A model generated the notes under the pieces. That model was not told the DNA's origin. It saw only the letters and a program-made list of their open reading frames with translations, and ran no database searches. From Candidatus Absconditabacteria bacterium (GTDB lineage: Bacteria > Patescibacteriota > Gracilibacteria > Absconditabacterales > Absconditicoccaceae): 64,000 nucleotides of DNA. The translations under genes and the position numbers were made by a program. The stretch lies in assembly GCA_028693445.1 (NCBI GenBank), contig JAQUVI010000001.1:186001-250000 (forward strand), read 5' to 3'. Below, one piece after another: positions 45,995 through 56,910 of the stretch (positions within the stretch are counted from its first letter, which is position 1; each line of letters starts with the position of its first letter).

Positions 45995-46022
45995 CTTATA
46001 ATTATTGTTATACAAAAGTCAA
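45995..46022 (-). promoter_or_regulatory. Promoter inside the gap between two genes, minus strand
   Basis: TTGACT (46022-46017), 16-base spacer, TATAAG (46000-45995), facing the 40-residue frame. Confidence 0.55.
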
Positions 46023-46032
46023 TACATTTTTT

Positions 46033-47745
46033 TTATTGGTTAAGTATATCTATAAGATTATTTTTATACATGTTTTTTTGAAATTTTTGAAAATTGAATG
46101 AGAATTCCTGTTTTGGAGTGTATTTATATATTGATTTATATGCTGTTTTATAAAGATTTTCTATATGTGAATAAGGGTTGTTGATAATTTCAAAATCAAC
46201 GAATTCTCATATGCTAGAATATTTTGATCAGAATATATTGCCAGATATTTTTAAATTATTAATAAATTCTGTAAAAAGAGGATAGAATGTTATTGGTTCA
46301 ATTGAGACAACTTCTTTTGTTTGTGAATATCATGTGTGTAATTGTCAATCATTAGTAATGTCATGTAAAAAAGAATCGATAAGAAAAGATTTTTTATTTG
46401 CTTCTTGGATTTTTTTTGAAATACTTTCTTCTTTATCTGAAATAATAAGATCAACCCATTCTTCATAAGTTCATGATACATCATTACTTTTAATGATAAA
46501 ATCAGCTCATCAAAAAGTATCATCTTCAGAAGATGTCTTTGTTATAGATATATTTGATAAATTTTTGCTATGAGGAGATAATGCATCAGGAATAATTTCC
46601 ATAGCAAAGTATTCTACAAAACGATTGAGAATATAATCTCTAATATTTCGTTCTCAATGAAGAAAAAAATCTGATAATTTTTTTTGTTGTGAAGCGATTT
46701 GTTCTATAAGTCATTTATCGACAAAAATTTGATTATTTCTTTTGATTCACGTTCTTCATCCTTTTCTTTTATCTTCTATGGAAGTAATTTTTTCTTCTTT
46801 TAAATCTTCGGGAGAAAAAGAAGGAATTGTATTGCGTTGTATTTGTTGTTTAATATAACTATGAATTTTTTTAAGATATTCTTTTTCTTGTTCACTATAA
46901 TAGATTTCGGTTCATCCTTTTATATAGTTATAATATTTTTCTTCAGCCTCTTTTTCTCGCAATAGTATTTGTTTTTTAGAGATAGTTATTTCATGGTCTT
47001 TCCTTTTTGTTGAAAGTGTATGATGAATTTTTTCTTTTGTTTGTAAAATACTAGATAAGAGTTTTTTTTCTACAGTATTGATAAGAATAATAATAGAATC
47101 AATAACAGGTTCTCAGACTTCTTGTAAAAAAGAAAAAGCTGTTTTTGTAGGATATTTTTTTTTGAAAATTTTAAATTTCTTTTTTTCTGCAGGTGTATAT
47201 TCAACAAAAAATTCCGATAATTTTTCTGCAATAGATAAAATTGAAGAATCTCTTTTAACAATAGAACTAAAAAAGAGAGAAGATGAATACTTCTTTTCTT
47301 TTACTGTTTGTAAAAGTTTTTTTACTTCTTTAATTGTTTGTTTTTTTTGTTCAAGAGGGGATTCTGATACTTGTTGTTTTGTTAAAAAATCTACGTTTTT
47401 ATTTGTTTCTTCCTGCTGCTTTTGTGATTGTACTTTTATAAATTGTTCTTTTTTTTCGTTAATATATTTTGTTGTAAAGTGCAAAAAATCTTCATCATAT
47501 TCCTTTGAATAAATTTTTTTATTTGTAATAAAAAGAGCTGGATTATGTTTCAAAATATTTTTATAAACATTTTCTCCTAAAATATCTTTGACCGTATCTA
47601 TGTTGGAAATAATACTATCAATAATAATATCTATTTCATAAGAACTCATTAAATTCATTTGAATAAGATTTTGTTTGTGTGATCATATTGCTTCTTGAAA
47701 ATCAGATTCTTTTGACTGTTTTTCAGTAACTATTCCATTTATCAT
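46033..47745 (-). CDS. Hypothetical 570-residue cytosolic protein
   Basis: 570 residues, highly charged, mostly helical for the first 330 residues (long Lys/Glu stretches such as KEVKKLLQTVKEKKY). A more ordered C-terminal half includes RNIRDYILNRFVEYFAMEII, WVDLIISDKEESI and FLIDSFLHDITNDGQLHTG. No signal peptide, no membrane segment, no motif I recognise. A -35/-10 pair (TTGCAA, 16 bases, TATAAT) lies at 47775-47802 upstream. Glycines are few and mostly TGA. Function unknown. Confidence 0.65.
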
Positions 47746-47774
47746 TATTTACAAAATAATATAAAATATAAATA

Positions 47775-47802
47775 ATTATATATCCTTCTGGTTTTTTTGC
47801 AA
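47775..47802 (-). promoter_or_regulatory. Promoter for the 570-residue protein
   Basis: On the minus strand: TTGCAA (47802-47797), 16-base spacer, TATAAT (47780-47775). Confidence 0.6.
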
Positions 47803-47845
47803 ATTTTCACTCCTTTTTTTTCGACAAATCATTATACTCTCCACT

Positions 47846-48421
47846 ATGCAAGCAGAAATTATCTATAAACCTATCAGACATGGCTACGCCAAAATAACTA
47901 AAGAAGGGAATTTACAACTATGTATTCCTTCTCGTTTGCGCGATAATGAAAAGTTCAAAAAACAATTTTTGGAGAAAGGGGAAAAACTTTTGATTCGTTA
48001 TAATAAAAAAAACCATATCCAATCGGTTACAGATGAATATATTCTATTATTTGGAGAACAGGTTCCACTGCAAGATTTAGCTCCGACAGCACAAAAACGT
48101 ACAGCAGAACTCAAACAAATTCTCTATGATTATGCAAAACCAATTCTTGATGAATACAGTCAAAAAATATCAATTAATTACAAAGAATTAAAAATAAGAA
48201 AAGTAACAGCAAAATGGGGTAGTTGTACGAGTGACCAAAGAATTATGTTGAATACAAATCTTGTACATTTGCCAACCAGATTGATTATATATGTAATAAT
48301 TCACGAAGCCTGTCATCTCAAAATCAAAAACCATAGCCCACGTTTTCGAAAATTAGTTGAAATCTATTGTCCAAACTATAAAATCCTTAGGAAAGAACTT
48401 AGAAATTATGTACTAAAATAA
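47846..48421 (+). CDS. YgjP-like (DUF45) metallopeptidase
   Basis: 191 residues. The C-terminal half is diagnostic: TAKWGSCTSDQRIMLNTNLV, then VIIHEACHLKIKNHSPRF-x-KLVEIYCPNY. HEACH is the zinc-binding HExxH. The codon x at 48347-48349 is CGA; relatives have Trp here (F-W in HSxxFW). The cellular substrate of this family is poorly known. No TGA occurs in the gene. Confidence 0.88.
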   Translation: MQAEIIYKPIRHGYAKITKEGNLQLCIPSRLRDNEKFKKQFLEKGEKLLIRYNKKNHIQSVTDEYILLFGEQVPLQDLAPTAQKRTAELKQILYDYAKPILDEYSQKISINYKELKIRKVTAKWGSCTSDQRIMLNTNLVHLPTRLIIYVIIHEACHLKIKNHSPRFRKLVEIYCPNYKILRKELRNYVLK

Positions 48422-48462
48422 TATAATTTAAAACCTAATATTTATCATTTTAAATTTGAAAG

Positions 48463-49062
48463 ATGTATAATCCATATGATTTTTATTTTAAAAAAGCAAA
48501 ACAAGAATGATATAAAGCACGTAGCGCTTTTAAATTAGATGAAATCCAAGAGAAATTTCATTTGTTTGATAAAACCATTAAGCATATAATTGATATTGGC
48601 TGTGCGCCATGAAGTCGACTACAGTATGCTATTTCTCAAGCACAAAAATATCAAGTCAAAGATTATAAAATAGTATGATTTGATATTAAACCCGTTACGC
48701 TAAATCTTCCAGGTTTGGTTACCTATCAGCAAGATGTTACTGATCAAGTAAAAGTGAAAGAAATTTTGGGGGAGCAGTGAATCACACAAGTGGACCTTAT
48801 CCAATCAGACATGGCCCCCAATACTACAGGGATCAAAGACCTAGATGCAATGAGATCTATGTGACTTATCCAAGATACTCTTTGGATGTACAAAGAACTA
48901 CTGAAACCTGAAGGAAAATTTGTAATAAAAGTTTTTATGTGACCATGATTTCAAGAATTCGTAGCTGATCTGAAATCTCATTTTGGATGAAATCATATCA
49001 AAATATTCAAGCCCAAAGCTTGCAGATCCCAGTCAAAGGAAACCTATATAGTTAAAATATAA
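48463..49062 (+). CDS. rlmE: 23S rRNA 2'-O-methyltransferase RlmE/FtsJ
   Basis: 199 residues. The catalytic K-D-K-E tetrad is visible: YKARSAFKLDE, SDMAPNTTG, GKFVIKVFMG and SKETYIVKI. SAM motif I reads IIDIGCAPGS-x-LQYA, where x at 48616-48618 is CGA and relatives have Trp (APGxW). It methylates U2552 of 23S rRNA late in large-subunit assembly. Eleven glycines are TGA. A terminator follows directly. Confidence 0.92.
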
Positions 49063-49064
49063 AC

Positions 49065-49097
49065 AAAAACCTCGCTGTGAAGCGAGGCTTTTTTATG
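49065..49097. terminator. Terminator between rlmE and the DsbA-like gene
   Basis: AAAAACCTCGCT, short loop, AGCGAGGCTTTTTT. Confidence 0.8.
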
Positions 49098-49117
49098 TAA
49101 TTTTTTGTTTATCAATC

Positions 49118-49963
49118 TTATTGATTCATCAAGTTTTGAACTTCTTCATCAAATTTTTCAAATGGATATGCTCAGTTAACGATAACATATTTTCCTGTTT
49201 CTTTATCAAGAATTACGTTACCTGGAGTACCATTTATTCCAAATATGTTACCAGCTTCTTCTATGATTCAATCAACTTTTGATTTAAATTCATTATTTTT
49301 TATACATGTTGTAAATCTAGAAGAATTTAAACCAACTTCTTTTGCCAAAGCTAGTGTATTATCATTATCAAAATTGCTTTGAGTAAATGCTTTATCTACA
49401 TAGTTATAAAAAGCTTCGCTACCTCCAATTTTTCCAGCACATTCAGCTGCTTCTGCTCCTAAAGGGGCAGTTGGATGAAGTTGAACTAATGGCATGTTTT
49501 TGAATATCAATGCTACATCATTTGGATATTTTTCTTGAACTTTTTGTAATGTTCTATCATTGTGATGTCTTTGACAGAAAGGACAAAGGAAATCTGAATA
49601 TTCGAATATTACGAATCTAGCATTTTCATTTCATTTTACGTAAGTATCTTTTAATATAGAATCCATAGTTGTTTGATCAAGAATTTTTGCATTAGTTGTT
49701 TCTGTTTCTGATGCCGTTTCTCCTTCCATAGAATCAAGAACTTGAACTAATGTTTGAGCTTGTTGATCCTTAAAATTTTCATTATTATATAATTTTTCAA
49801 TTAAGGTGAAATTTTCTCTTCAACCTGATTTTAAAGTTTCTAGCCATAATGCATCCTTTTTGAAAAAAGATATATATAAAGCCAAAAGCAAATTAATAGC
49901 CAAAAGAACTATAATAATAATTTTGCTATTATCGCTGTCTAATTTAAATGTCTTTTTTTTCAT
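49118..49963 (-). CDS. Membrane-anchored DsbA-like thiol oxidoreductase
   Basis: 281 residues. Residues 14-32 are a membrane helix. Residues 38-70 contain ALWLETLKSGGRENFTLIEK, shared with the two small genes upstream. The thioredoxin-fold domain has YSDFLCPFCQRHHND with the CPFC redox pair, and a cis-Pro loop INGTPGNVI. It fits the Thioredoxin_4/DsbA group that forms disulfides in exported proteins. Nearby Cys-rich surface proteins could be substrates. Four glycines or so are TGA. Confidence 0.88.
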
Positions 49964-49989
49964 TATTTATATTTGATAAAATAAAGTAA

Positions 49990-50220
49990 TTATTCAATTC
50001 AGAATCATTCTAATCCTTGTTGTATTCATTCTCTTTGTTGAGAAACATATGAAGGGTGTGTATATAATTGTTTTACCATTTCAAAATTTTCTCTACCACC
50101 TGCTTTCATAACTTCTAAGCTAACAGCATCTTTTTTGAAAAAAGATATATAACCCAAAAATATGGCGTTTAAAACCAATATAACTATAACTATAATATCA
50201 AAATGTTTTATTATTTTCAT
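49990..50220 (-). CDS. Short paralogue of the DsbA-like N-terminus, 76 residues
   Basis: A basic start and membrane helix (FDIIVIVILVLNAIFLGYI), then FKKDAVSLEVMKAGGRENFE and a short Gln-rich tail with TGA-Gly codons. The segment matches residues 33-70 of the downstream DsbA-like protein, but the thioredoxin domain is absent. Not simply a truncated copy, because the 3' end is a proper tail with its own stop. Function unknown. Confidence 0.65.
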
Positions 50221-50240
50221 TGATGTTTTTTATTAATAAA

Positions 50241-50636
50241 TTAAAATTCTTCAGGTTGTTCTTGTTGTTGAATAACTTGCATATCTTCTACAGGAGGCAT
50301 ATCTTGTTGAGGTTGGGATAATATTTGCAAAGCTTGTTCTAATTGTTGTCTTTGTTGCATTTTGTATCCTTCAGTTTCAAATACTTGTTTTAATAGTGCA
50401 TAATTTTCTTGTCAACCAGCTCTTAATGCTTCCATTCTTGTTTGATTAACAAGTATAACAGCCAATAAAACAGTATTTGCTATCAAAAGAATAGTCATAA
50501 ATAAGTGTTTAAATGACGTGCAACTAGTTGTTGAACAACAATCTAAGTTAGAAATCTTTTTTGTTTCTACAGTAATAGTTGGCTTTTTAGCAACAACTTT
50601 AACAGGAGTTTTTTTAACAGGTTTTTTAACTGCCAT
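50241..50636 (-). CDS. Second short paralogue with the LxxGGxEN motif, 131 residues
   Basis: A Lys/Pro/Val-rich N-terminus (MAVKKPVKKTPVKVVAKKP), Cys pairs (LDCCSTTSC), a membrane helix (LFMTILLIANTVLLAVILV), then RMEALRAGGQENYALLKQVF and a Gln/Pro-rich tail. The motif after the helix is the same as in the two genes downstream, so the three form a family cluster. The ATG at 50636 is preferred to the earlier one at 50672. Function unknown. Confidence 0.65.
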
Positions 50637-50756
50637 GATAATAAACAATAAAATATAAAAATAGACTAACACTCAAAATATAAATTTTAAGATTAAAAAC
50701 AAGTTAATAAATGAATAATCTCTATTTTGAATTGACTTTAGAGGTATAATGGTTAT

Positions 50757-50808
50757 AATTAAAAAACAAAAAAAACAAAAAAAACAAAAAAAACAAAAAA
50801 AACAAAAA
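50757..50808. repeat. A8C tandem repeat directly upstream of a start codon
   Basis: Five units of nine bases (C plus eight A) end 3 bp before the ATG at 50811. Copy number could affect promoter spacing or translation initiation. Confidence 0.75.
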
Positions 50809-50810
50809 GT

Positions 50811-51749
50811 ATGAAGAAACTATTATTATTTTTGGTTACGCTTTTGATAATAAGCTTACCAAGCAAAGCTCAGTTTAAAGGGGTTCATTTTTCACAGGAT
50901 TATCAATCTTTAAAAAAAACTTTGAATCCTATAAAAATAATCCCAGTTGATAACAATTTTTATGTTGAATGGATGGATTCTTTGATTTCTATTCATAGAG
51001 AGTTAGCTTTTTTTCTTGGTATCACATATCCTCTTGATACGATAAAGTTAACAAAAAAAACTCAGGAATTATCAAAAGAAGAAGTGGAATTAGTTATAAA
51101 AATAAAAATTGTGGAAAATTTTCCTCAAGACGAACTAATTTCAGAAGGGTGGAAAAAAAAACCAAAAAAGAAAAGATACTATTATGAGCAACAAAGATTG
51201 CAGCTTATAAAAAATATCTTTGAAAAAGCTAAGCAAAATTCTGATATTGATCTAATGGGGTCTACATTAGAACTACTTGCTTTTTATTATCAAAATAGAA
51301 CTCTCTTGTCTAGTGAAAAATTGTTTGATGATTATCAAGACTTCTATATTGAATCTAGAAATATTTACGCAAGGCATTTGAGTATTTGTTTGGATCAAAA
51401 TAATTGTCAATACAACGATGTAAGCAAATTGTTTTATCTTGCCCTTAATGCTTGGCCAGACATTTCGCTTGCTCATGGAATCTTACAAAGATGGTTTAAA
51501 GAAGAGTGGAATTACCTTTTTAAAGTAAGTGTTTATAATCAGGAAAAACCATCTTTTGAATCCACAACCGAATGTTTTCTCTCTCTTTTATATTTATATA
51601 ATGTAGAAGGAAAAAAAGAGGTTCATCAATTAACTAGAGGATTTAAAAATCTTTCTAATATTACACACAGTGAGTTTACAAAAAATATTGTATTGGGTAA
51701 TATTAGAAGATATTTAAATGAAGTTCAATATGTTTATCCTCCTCAATAA
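50811..51749 (+). CDS. Secreted protein of unknown function, TGA-free
   Basis: 312 residues. A clear signal peptide MKKLLLFLVTLLIISLPSKA is followed by QF; a cleavage site ending in KAQ is typical of Bacteroidota. The mature part is helical (about 100-300) with no motif I know. All glycines use GGN, all Trp use TGG, and no CGA occurs, so the gene reads correctly in the standard code, unlike most neighbours. This suggests recent acquisition. An A8C repeat lies upstream. Confidence 0.7.
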   Translation: MKKLLLFLVTLLIISLPSKAQFKGVHFSQDYQSLKKTLNPIKIIPVDNNFYVEWMDSLISIHRELAFFLGITYPLDTIKLTKKTQELSKEEVELVIKIKIVENFPQDELISEGWKKKPKKKRYYYEQQRLQLIKNIFEKAKQNSDIDLMGSTLELLAFYYQNRTLLSSEKLFDDYQDFYIESRNIYARHLSICLDQNNCQYNDVSKLFYLALNAWPDISLAHGILQRWFKEEWNYLFKVSVYNQEKPSFESTTECFLSLLYLYNVEGKKEVHQLTRGFKNLSNITHSEFTKNIVLGNIRRYLNEVQYVYPPQ

Positions 51750-51756
51750 AAAATCA

Positions 51757-51793
51757 AAAATGAGCTAGTTATATACTAAGCTCATTTTTTAAA
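51757..51793. terminator. Bidirectional terminator overlapping the O-antigen-ligase stop codon
   Basis: AAAAATGAGCT (51757 region) pairs with AGCTCATTTTT; the stop of the minus-strand gene (51776-51778) is in the loop side. Confidence 0.75.
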
Positions 51794-53074
51794 AGAAAAA
51801 ATATATCATGCAATAATTCCAAATAGAGAAAAAAAACTATAATTTACCATGCTATCTTCAAATACATGCAAGAAAATTCACATGAGCAACAAGGCGATTC
51901 GTCATATGCTCAAAACGGTTATATATTTTCACCAATATTCTCAAGAAATAAGTTTTTTAATTTTTTTGGAAAGTAGTATATATCGACCAATAAAAAGTGC
52001 AAATCCCAATAATCCAATATCTATCAAAAGCTGAATAAAATAATTTTCTGGTAAGATATTTCCATTATGATGAATAGCTGGTCAAGAACTTCAAAGTCCA
52101 TATCATAATGGTTGTTTTAAAACATAGCTAATGCTAGAAAATTTTGCTGTTATATGCGCTAAAGTCGAAGTTTCCTTGAGCAAACTAAGTCCCAAAACAC
52201 CCAGAATTACTGCGATTAAAATTCAAATTCCTACTTTCCAATGGCGTTTCCATCGTCCAATATTTATCAAAAACAAAACAGCAATAGTTCCCAAAATAGC
52301 AGATCTAGATAGTGTCATAATAATTGCAGAAAACCATACTATATAAACAAACAAAGAAATCAGATTTGTTTTCTGTATAAAAATTTCCTTCAACGAATTG
52401 ATTGAAAATTTGAAATAATGAATAATCAATGGTAAAAATACTACCAAAAAATATCCATAATTGTTTGGTCCTGAAAAAATCCCCTGCCATCTCAAAGTTC
52501 CCCCAAATCATGTGAGATAATAGAGCGGAGGGTTGGTTCCAAATTGAAAATCATTGAGCGGACCGTATCCAATTTCAAAGAAAAAATTTGGAAAAAGTAT
52601 TTTTGCACCCTGCCAAACAAATCAAAAAGCCACTATACTTACCAATGTCCATACAAAAAAATCAAGAAACTTTTTTAGCTTATCGTCTTGCTCAATTATG
52701 ATTTTTTTTGTCCCTTGTTTAGCAAGTCCATGACCTAGAAATGTTGCACTCAAAAAGATAAAAATATAATAAAATCCATATTTAAATCCTACAAACATAT
52801 CATAAAAAGATTTCTCTTGAATATAGGAAAAAAACAAAGAAATACCCAAAAGAGCGAGGAAAATATATCGCAGGTTCTTCCAGTTTTTCCAATATATAGC
52901 AAAAGATTTAATCTCAACAAAGAAATAAACAATCAACAATAAAATCCACAAACCATCTCTCAATAACGCAAAAATCTGCTGAGAATTTCCACCCAAAAAT
53001 CCATATCACAAAACAGTGACAAGAATATGATAGAGCAAAAACAAAAACAAAAATCCGCGAAGAATTAGGAGCAT
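51776..53074 (-). CDS. O-antigen ligase/polymerase-like membrane protein
   Basis: 432 residues, ten or more hydrophobic helices. The long external loop and its flanks carry the family signature: FGGTLRWQGIFSGPNNYG (ligase-type R-x-x-G-x-x-x-x-P-N) and MTLSRSAILGTIAVLF. A second hallmark, YGLGSSGPAIHHN...ENYFIQLLIDIGLLGF, follows near residue 345. Such proteins join or polymerise lipid-linked glycans outside the membrane. TGA is frequent. Ends at TAG. Divergent from the GT2 gene at 53299; both may serve surface-glycan synthesis. Confidence 0.8.
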
Positions 53075-53298
53075 TAATAGTTATTATAAATTAATTACGC
53101 TTCAAAAGATAGTTAAAATGCATTGAAAATCAACTCGTATTAGATAGATTAGATGGGTTAGATAGATTAGATGGGTTAGATTAAAGCAATAAAAAGGAAA
53201 AGCAAAAGAAGAAAATCATGACAATCAACTTATGAATTTTGTTGTCTTTTATTGCGAAAGAATCTTATAAATTTTAATAAGTTTACGGTTGATTAAAA
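53075..53298. repeat. Repeat-rich spacer: 18-bp tandem repeat and dispersed element
   Basis: TTAGATAGATTAGATGGG is present twice in tandem plus a partial copy (about 53140-53182). It is followed by a second copy of the dispersed element with inverted arms (about 53185-53220 and 53231-53262, the latter reading TGAATTTTGTTGTC...TTATTGCG). No gene seen. Confidence 0.6.
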
Positions 53299-54219
53299 AT
53301 GACCAAAATAAGTGTAATAATTCAATCAAGATGATCAGATATTGTTAATATGAGACGTAGTGTTTCTTGTTTTCTCAAGCAAACTCACAAAGAAAAAGAA
53401 TTAATTTTGATGATTGATCAGATTTTTACTGACAGTTTGTATCAAGACTGGTTAAATAATGTTTTTGGATCAAAATCCCACGAAAATATTCGTGTTTTTT
53501 CTAATTTAAATTCCAAATTTGCGCACAATAACGTAAGTTCAATGAGAAATTTTGGAGCAAAACAAGCAAGAGGAGAATATATTTTGTTTATGGATGATGA
53601 CGAAGATATTCACGCAGATTATTTGACCAAAACTATGGAATATCGAAGGAAACTCAAAAAAACATTGTGAAAAGATTTTGTACTTACACCAACACTAATG
53701 TACAGACATACAGGAGAAATTCAAAATCAAGGATTCTCTTATTTTAATTATCGATTGTCCAGACCTATCGGATGCGTACTGGGGCAAAGAGAGTATGCGA
53801 GAATCCAGATGTATTCCTGAAATTCCCTGTTTGCCCCAGCTTATATTTTTCAAGAAAACCCTATGGACGAGCGTTTTGATTTTATCTACGAGGATCTTGC
53901 TTATACTCAATATCTCCACAGCATCAATTATCCGATTATCGTTACCAAACATATCAAAATTTATCACATGGAAAGAGACAAAACAAAACTTGATCATGCA
54001 TGGGTTGGAAACATATATCAGGCATACAGAAAATCTAAACATAGAATCTTATTTATCCGCAAGTTTGCAACTTGACGACAATTATTTCAGTTTTATATCC
54101 TATGATTTCTAGGCCAACCCCTACGACTCACTCTCAAAGTTATGCTTTACAGGGCACCAAATAAACTATCAATTATCAAGAATATTTGGAAGTGAACGAT
54201 TGATGGTTTGAGAGGATAA
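53299..54219 (+). CDS. Family 2 glycosyltransferase
   Basis: 306 residues. ISVIIQSRGSDIVNMRRSVS begins the GT-A fold; SSMRNFGAKQARGEYILFMD, then DDED, gives the DxD-like metal site. ENPMDERFDFIYEDLAYTQY and HMERD supply the acceptor-side ED and an HxxRD-like motif. It transfers a sugar from a nucleotide sugar; the acceptor is unknown. C-terminal helices (from about 240) may contact the membrane. Many glycines are TGA, and several CGA codons occur at variable positions. Confidence 0.85.
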
Positions 54220-54297
54220 AACAATCCAATTGCAATTCCAACCTAAATCCCTATAAACAAAATAATAGGTCAAGATTTTATTTTACCCTAAATACTT

Positions 54298-55824
54298 ATG
54301 GAAAAAGTGCTTCTAGTAATTCTTGATGGATTTTGAATAAATACAAAAACTCCAGAAGAAAATGCAATTTTGCAAGCAAATACGCCTACATTCAAAGCGT
54401 TATTTTCTGATTTATATACAAAACTTGATGCTTCAGGTAGGGCAGTTGGATTACCTGATGGACAAATGGGTAATTCTGAAGTAGGACATATGACTATTGG
54501 TACAGGAAGAATAATTAAACAAAATCTGGTTGCTATCGATGATATGCTTGATGATGGAAGTTTTGCAAAATTATCTGAGTTTCAACTCGGTATTGAACAT
54601 TGCAAAAAAAATAAATCGAATCTTCATCTTCTCCAATTATTTGGTCCAGGATGAGTACATGCTATGGATTCTCATCTCAAAAAAATATTACCACTCATAC
54701 CAGAAGATATAAATGTTTTTCTTCATCTTTTTGGTGATGGTAGAGATTTGGGACCAAGATCAGCAGCAGAATATATGCAAGAATTTGAAACTTATTTACA
54801 ACAATTTCCAAATGTAGTTATTGCATCATTAGCAGGTAGATATTATGCGATGGACAGGGATAATAATCGAGAAAGAGTTCAAAAAGCATATGATGAAATA
54901 ATGTTTGGACAATTACAAACAAATGATACACCAAGCGAATATATTTTCAAATCATACGAAAAAGAATTAACTGACGAATTTTTGGTTCCAGTAAGTTTTA
55001 TGGATTGAGAACAGATTGAAGATGGTGATGCTATTTTCTTTTTGAATTTTAGGTCAGATAGGGCAAGACAGATGACACAAGCTTTTGTTGCTTCTATGAA
55101 TCCAGAGAAAACCAAAAATTATATTGATCGTAATTCTAGATTTATGACTAAATCGCTTAGAAATATTTATTTATCTACTATGACAAAATATTATAAAGAA
55201 TATGAATGAAATGTTTTTGTTAAACCATTTAATATAAAAAATACTTTGTGAGAAGTTATCTCACACAACGAAAGAAAACAACTTCATGTTGCAGAGACTG
55301 AAAAATTTGCCCATGTTACAAAGTTTTTTAATTGAGATAAGCATATAGTTTACAATTGAGAAAAAGATATTTTGGTTCCATCTCACAAAGTAGCTACTTA
55401 TGATTTAGATCCAGAAATGTCTGCGCAAGAAATTTATGATGAAGTTATTGGAAACGCAAAATCATATGATTTCACAGTAGTAAATTTTGCAAATGGAGAT
55501 ATGGTTTGACATACATGAGTTATTCCAGCAGCTGAAGAAGCTATTAAAAAATTAGATGAGATTACAAAAAATCTATTGGATTTCTGTAAGAAGAATAATA
55601 TACATCTAATTATCACAGCGGATCACTGAAATTGTGAAGAAATGTGAAACGATGAAAAACCAAAAACAGCACATACAACAAATTTAGTTCCTTTTTGGTA
55701 TATTAAAGATTCCAAAATTCAAAAAACTAAAGTAAAATGATGATTATCAGATATTGCACCAACAATATTGAATATAATGAAAATTCCGGTTCCAAAAGAA
55801 ATGACAGGTAAATCTTTGATTTAA
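54298..55824 (+). CDS. gpmI: 2,3-bisphosphoglycerate-independent phosphoglycerate mutase
   Basis: 508 residues, full length. LVILDGFGI at the N-terminus binds manganese; [14 protein letters not shown] holds the catalytic Ser near residue 60. [21 protein letters not shown]-x-ERVQKAYD, NFRSDRARQ and TADHGNCEEM follow in order. The codon x at 54868-54870 is CGA; the family has Trp (R-W-E-R). The enzyme interconverts 3- and 2-phosphoglycerate, upstream of enolase in glycolysis. About 12 glycines are TGA, including that of DGFG and ADHG. Confidence 0.95.
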
Positions 55825-55845
55825 TATATACAATTAAATTACCAA

Positions 55846-56847
55846 ATGCCAGCCAGCAAAAACCCAATAAACTCTCCAAAAAAACAAATTATTTTTTACT
55901 TACTTATTTTGTTGGGGGTAATTTTTTGATTAACCGTAGGATTCTTTTTTGGTAAATTATCAACAAAACAAATAATCTCATGATTTTTGTATACCAATCC
56001 AGTTCTTGATTATGATGTTTCAAGTTCAATTATGGATAATAAAAATGTAAATCTCGAACAAGACTTACAAGAGTATTTAGAAGTCAAAAAATGAAAAAAT
56101 AAAACGACTCACATATCAGTATATTTTAGAAATTTGAATAATTGAAACCGATTTGGAATAAATGAAAAAGAAGAGTTTTCACCAGCTAGTTTGATGAAAC
56201 TACCACTTCTTATATCTTATTACAAATTATTTGAAGAAAACCCAGATATATTAAAAGAAAAATTACTTTATATTCCAGATCCAGAAGAGCAAAAAATTAC
56301 GCAAAATATTAAACCAGAAAAAACATTAAGTCCTTATCAAAAATATAATATAAAAGAACTTTTGGATCGTATGATATTATATTCTGACAATAGATCGTCA
56401 ATTTTATTGGAAAATTCTATTGATTTTGAATTATACAAAAAATCTTTTACTGATATAGGTATTAATTTTCCAGAATTTAAAGATGGTATGTTTGAAAACA
56501 ATATAAATATAGTTGAATACGCATCGTTTTTCAGAGTACTTTACAATGCTTCATATTTAAATAGGTCAGACTCTGAATATATTTTGGATTTACTTAGTAA
56601 TACAAGCTTTTTAAAGTGATTAACAAGATGAGTCCCAGATAATATTGTAGTAAGTCATAAATTTTGAGAAAGGGTTATCGATTGAGAGAAACAACTTCAT
56701 GATTGTTGAATTGTTTATTATCCAAATCATCCATATATTTTATGTGTTATGACTAGAGGCCGAGATTGGGAAGTTTTAAAAAACATAATTACAGATGTCT
56801 CTCAAAAAATATATAACGAAGTTGATTTGCAATATAATAAAAAGTAA
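55846..56847 (+). CDS. Class A beta-lactamase-like serine hydrolase
   Basis: 333 residues. Membrane helix at about 18-40, then a serine-hydrolase fold: FSPASLMKLPLLIS with the SxxK pair, LYSDNRSS (SDN motif) and VSHKFGE in place of the KTG box. This matches the Beta-lactamase2 group, many of which are exported and not true antibiotic hydrolases. The degenerate third motif (KFG) argues for a penicillin-recognising or structural role over resistance. It follows gpmI by 21 bp. Several glycines are TGA. Confidence 0.8.
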
Positions 56848-56910
56848 AACAAAAAATCATTTTTGTCACAGAAGTCAAATTAATTCGTATACAAAAATAG
56901 AAGTATATTT

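Noticed and set aside
45857-46081. Plus-strand frame with a TTG start after enolase, hydrophobic
   Set aside because: It begins right behind a strong terminator, overlaps the end of the 570-residue gene on the other strand and a minus-strand promoter, and shows no RBS or ATG.
53140-53182. 18-bp tandem repeat as a CRISPR or replication iteron array
   Set aside because: Only about 2.3 units, no spacers, no dnaA or rep gene nearby; a simple tandem duplication is enough.
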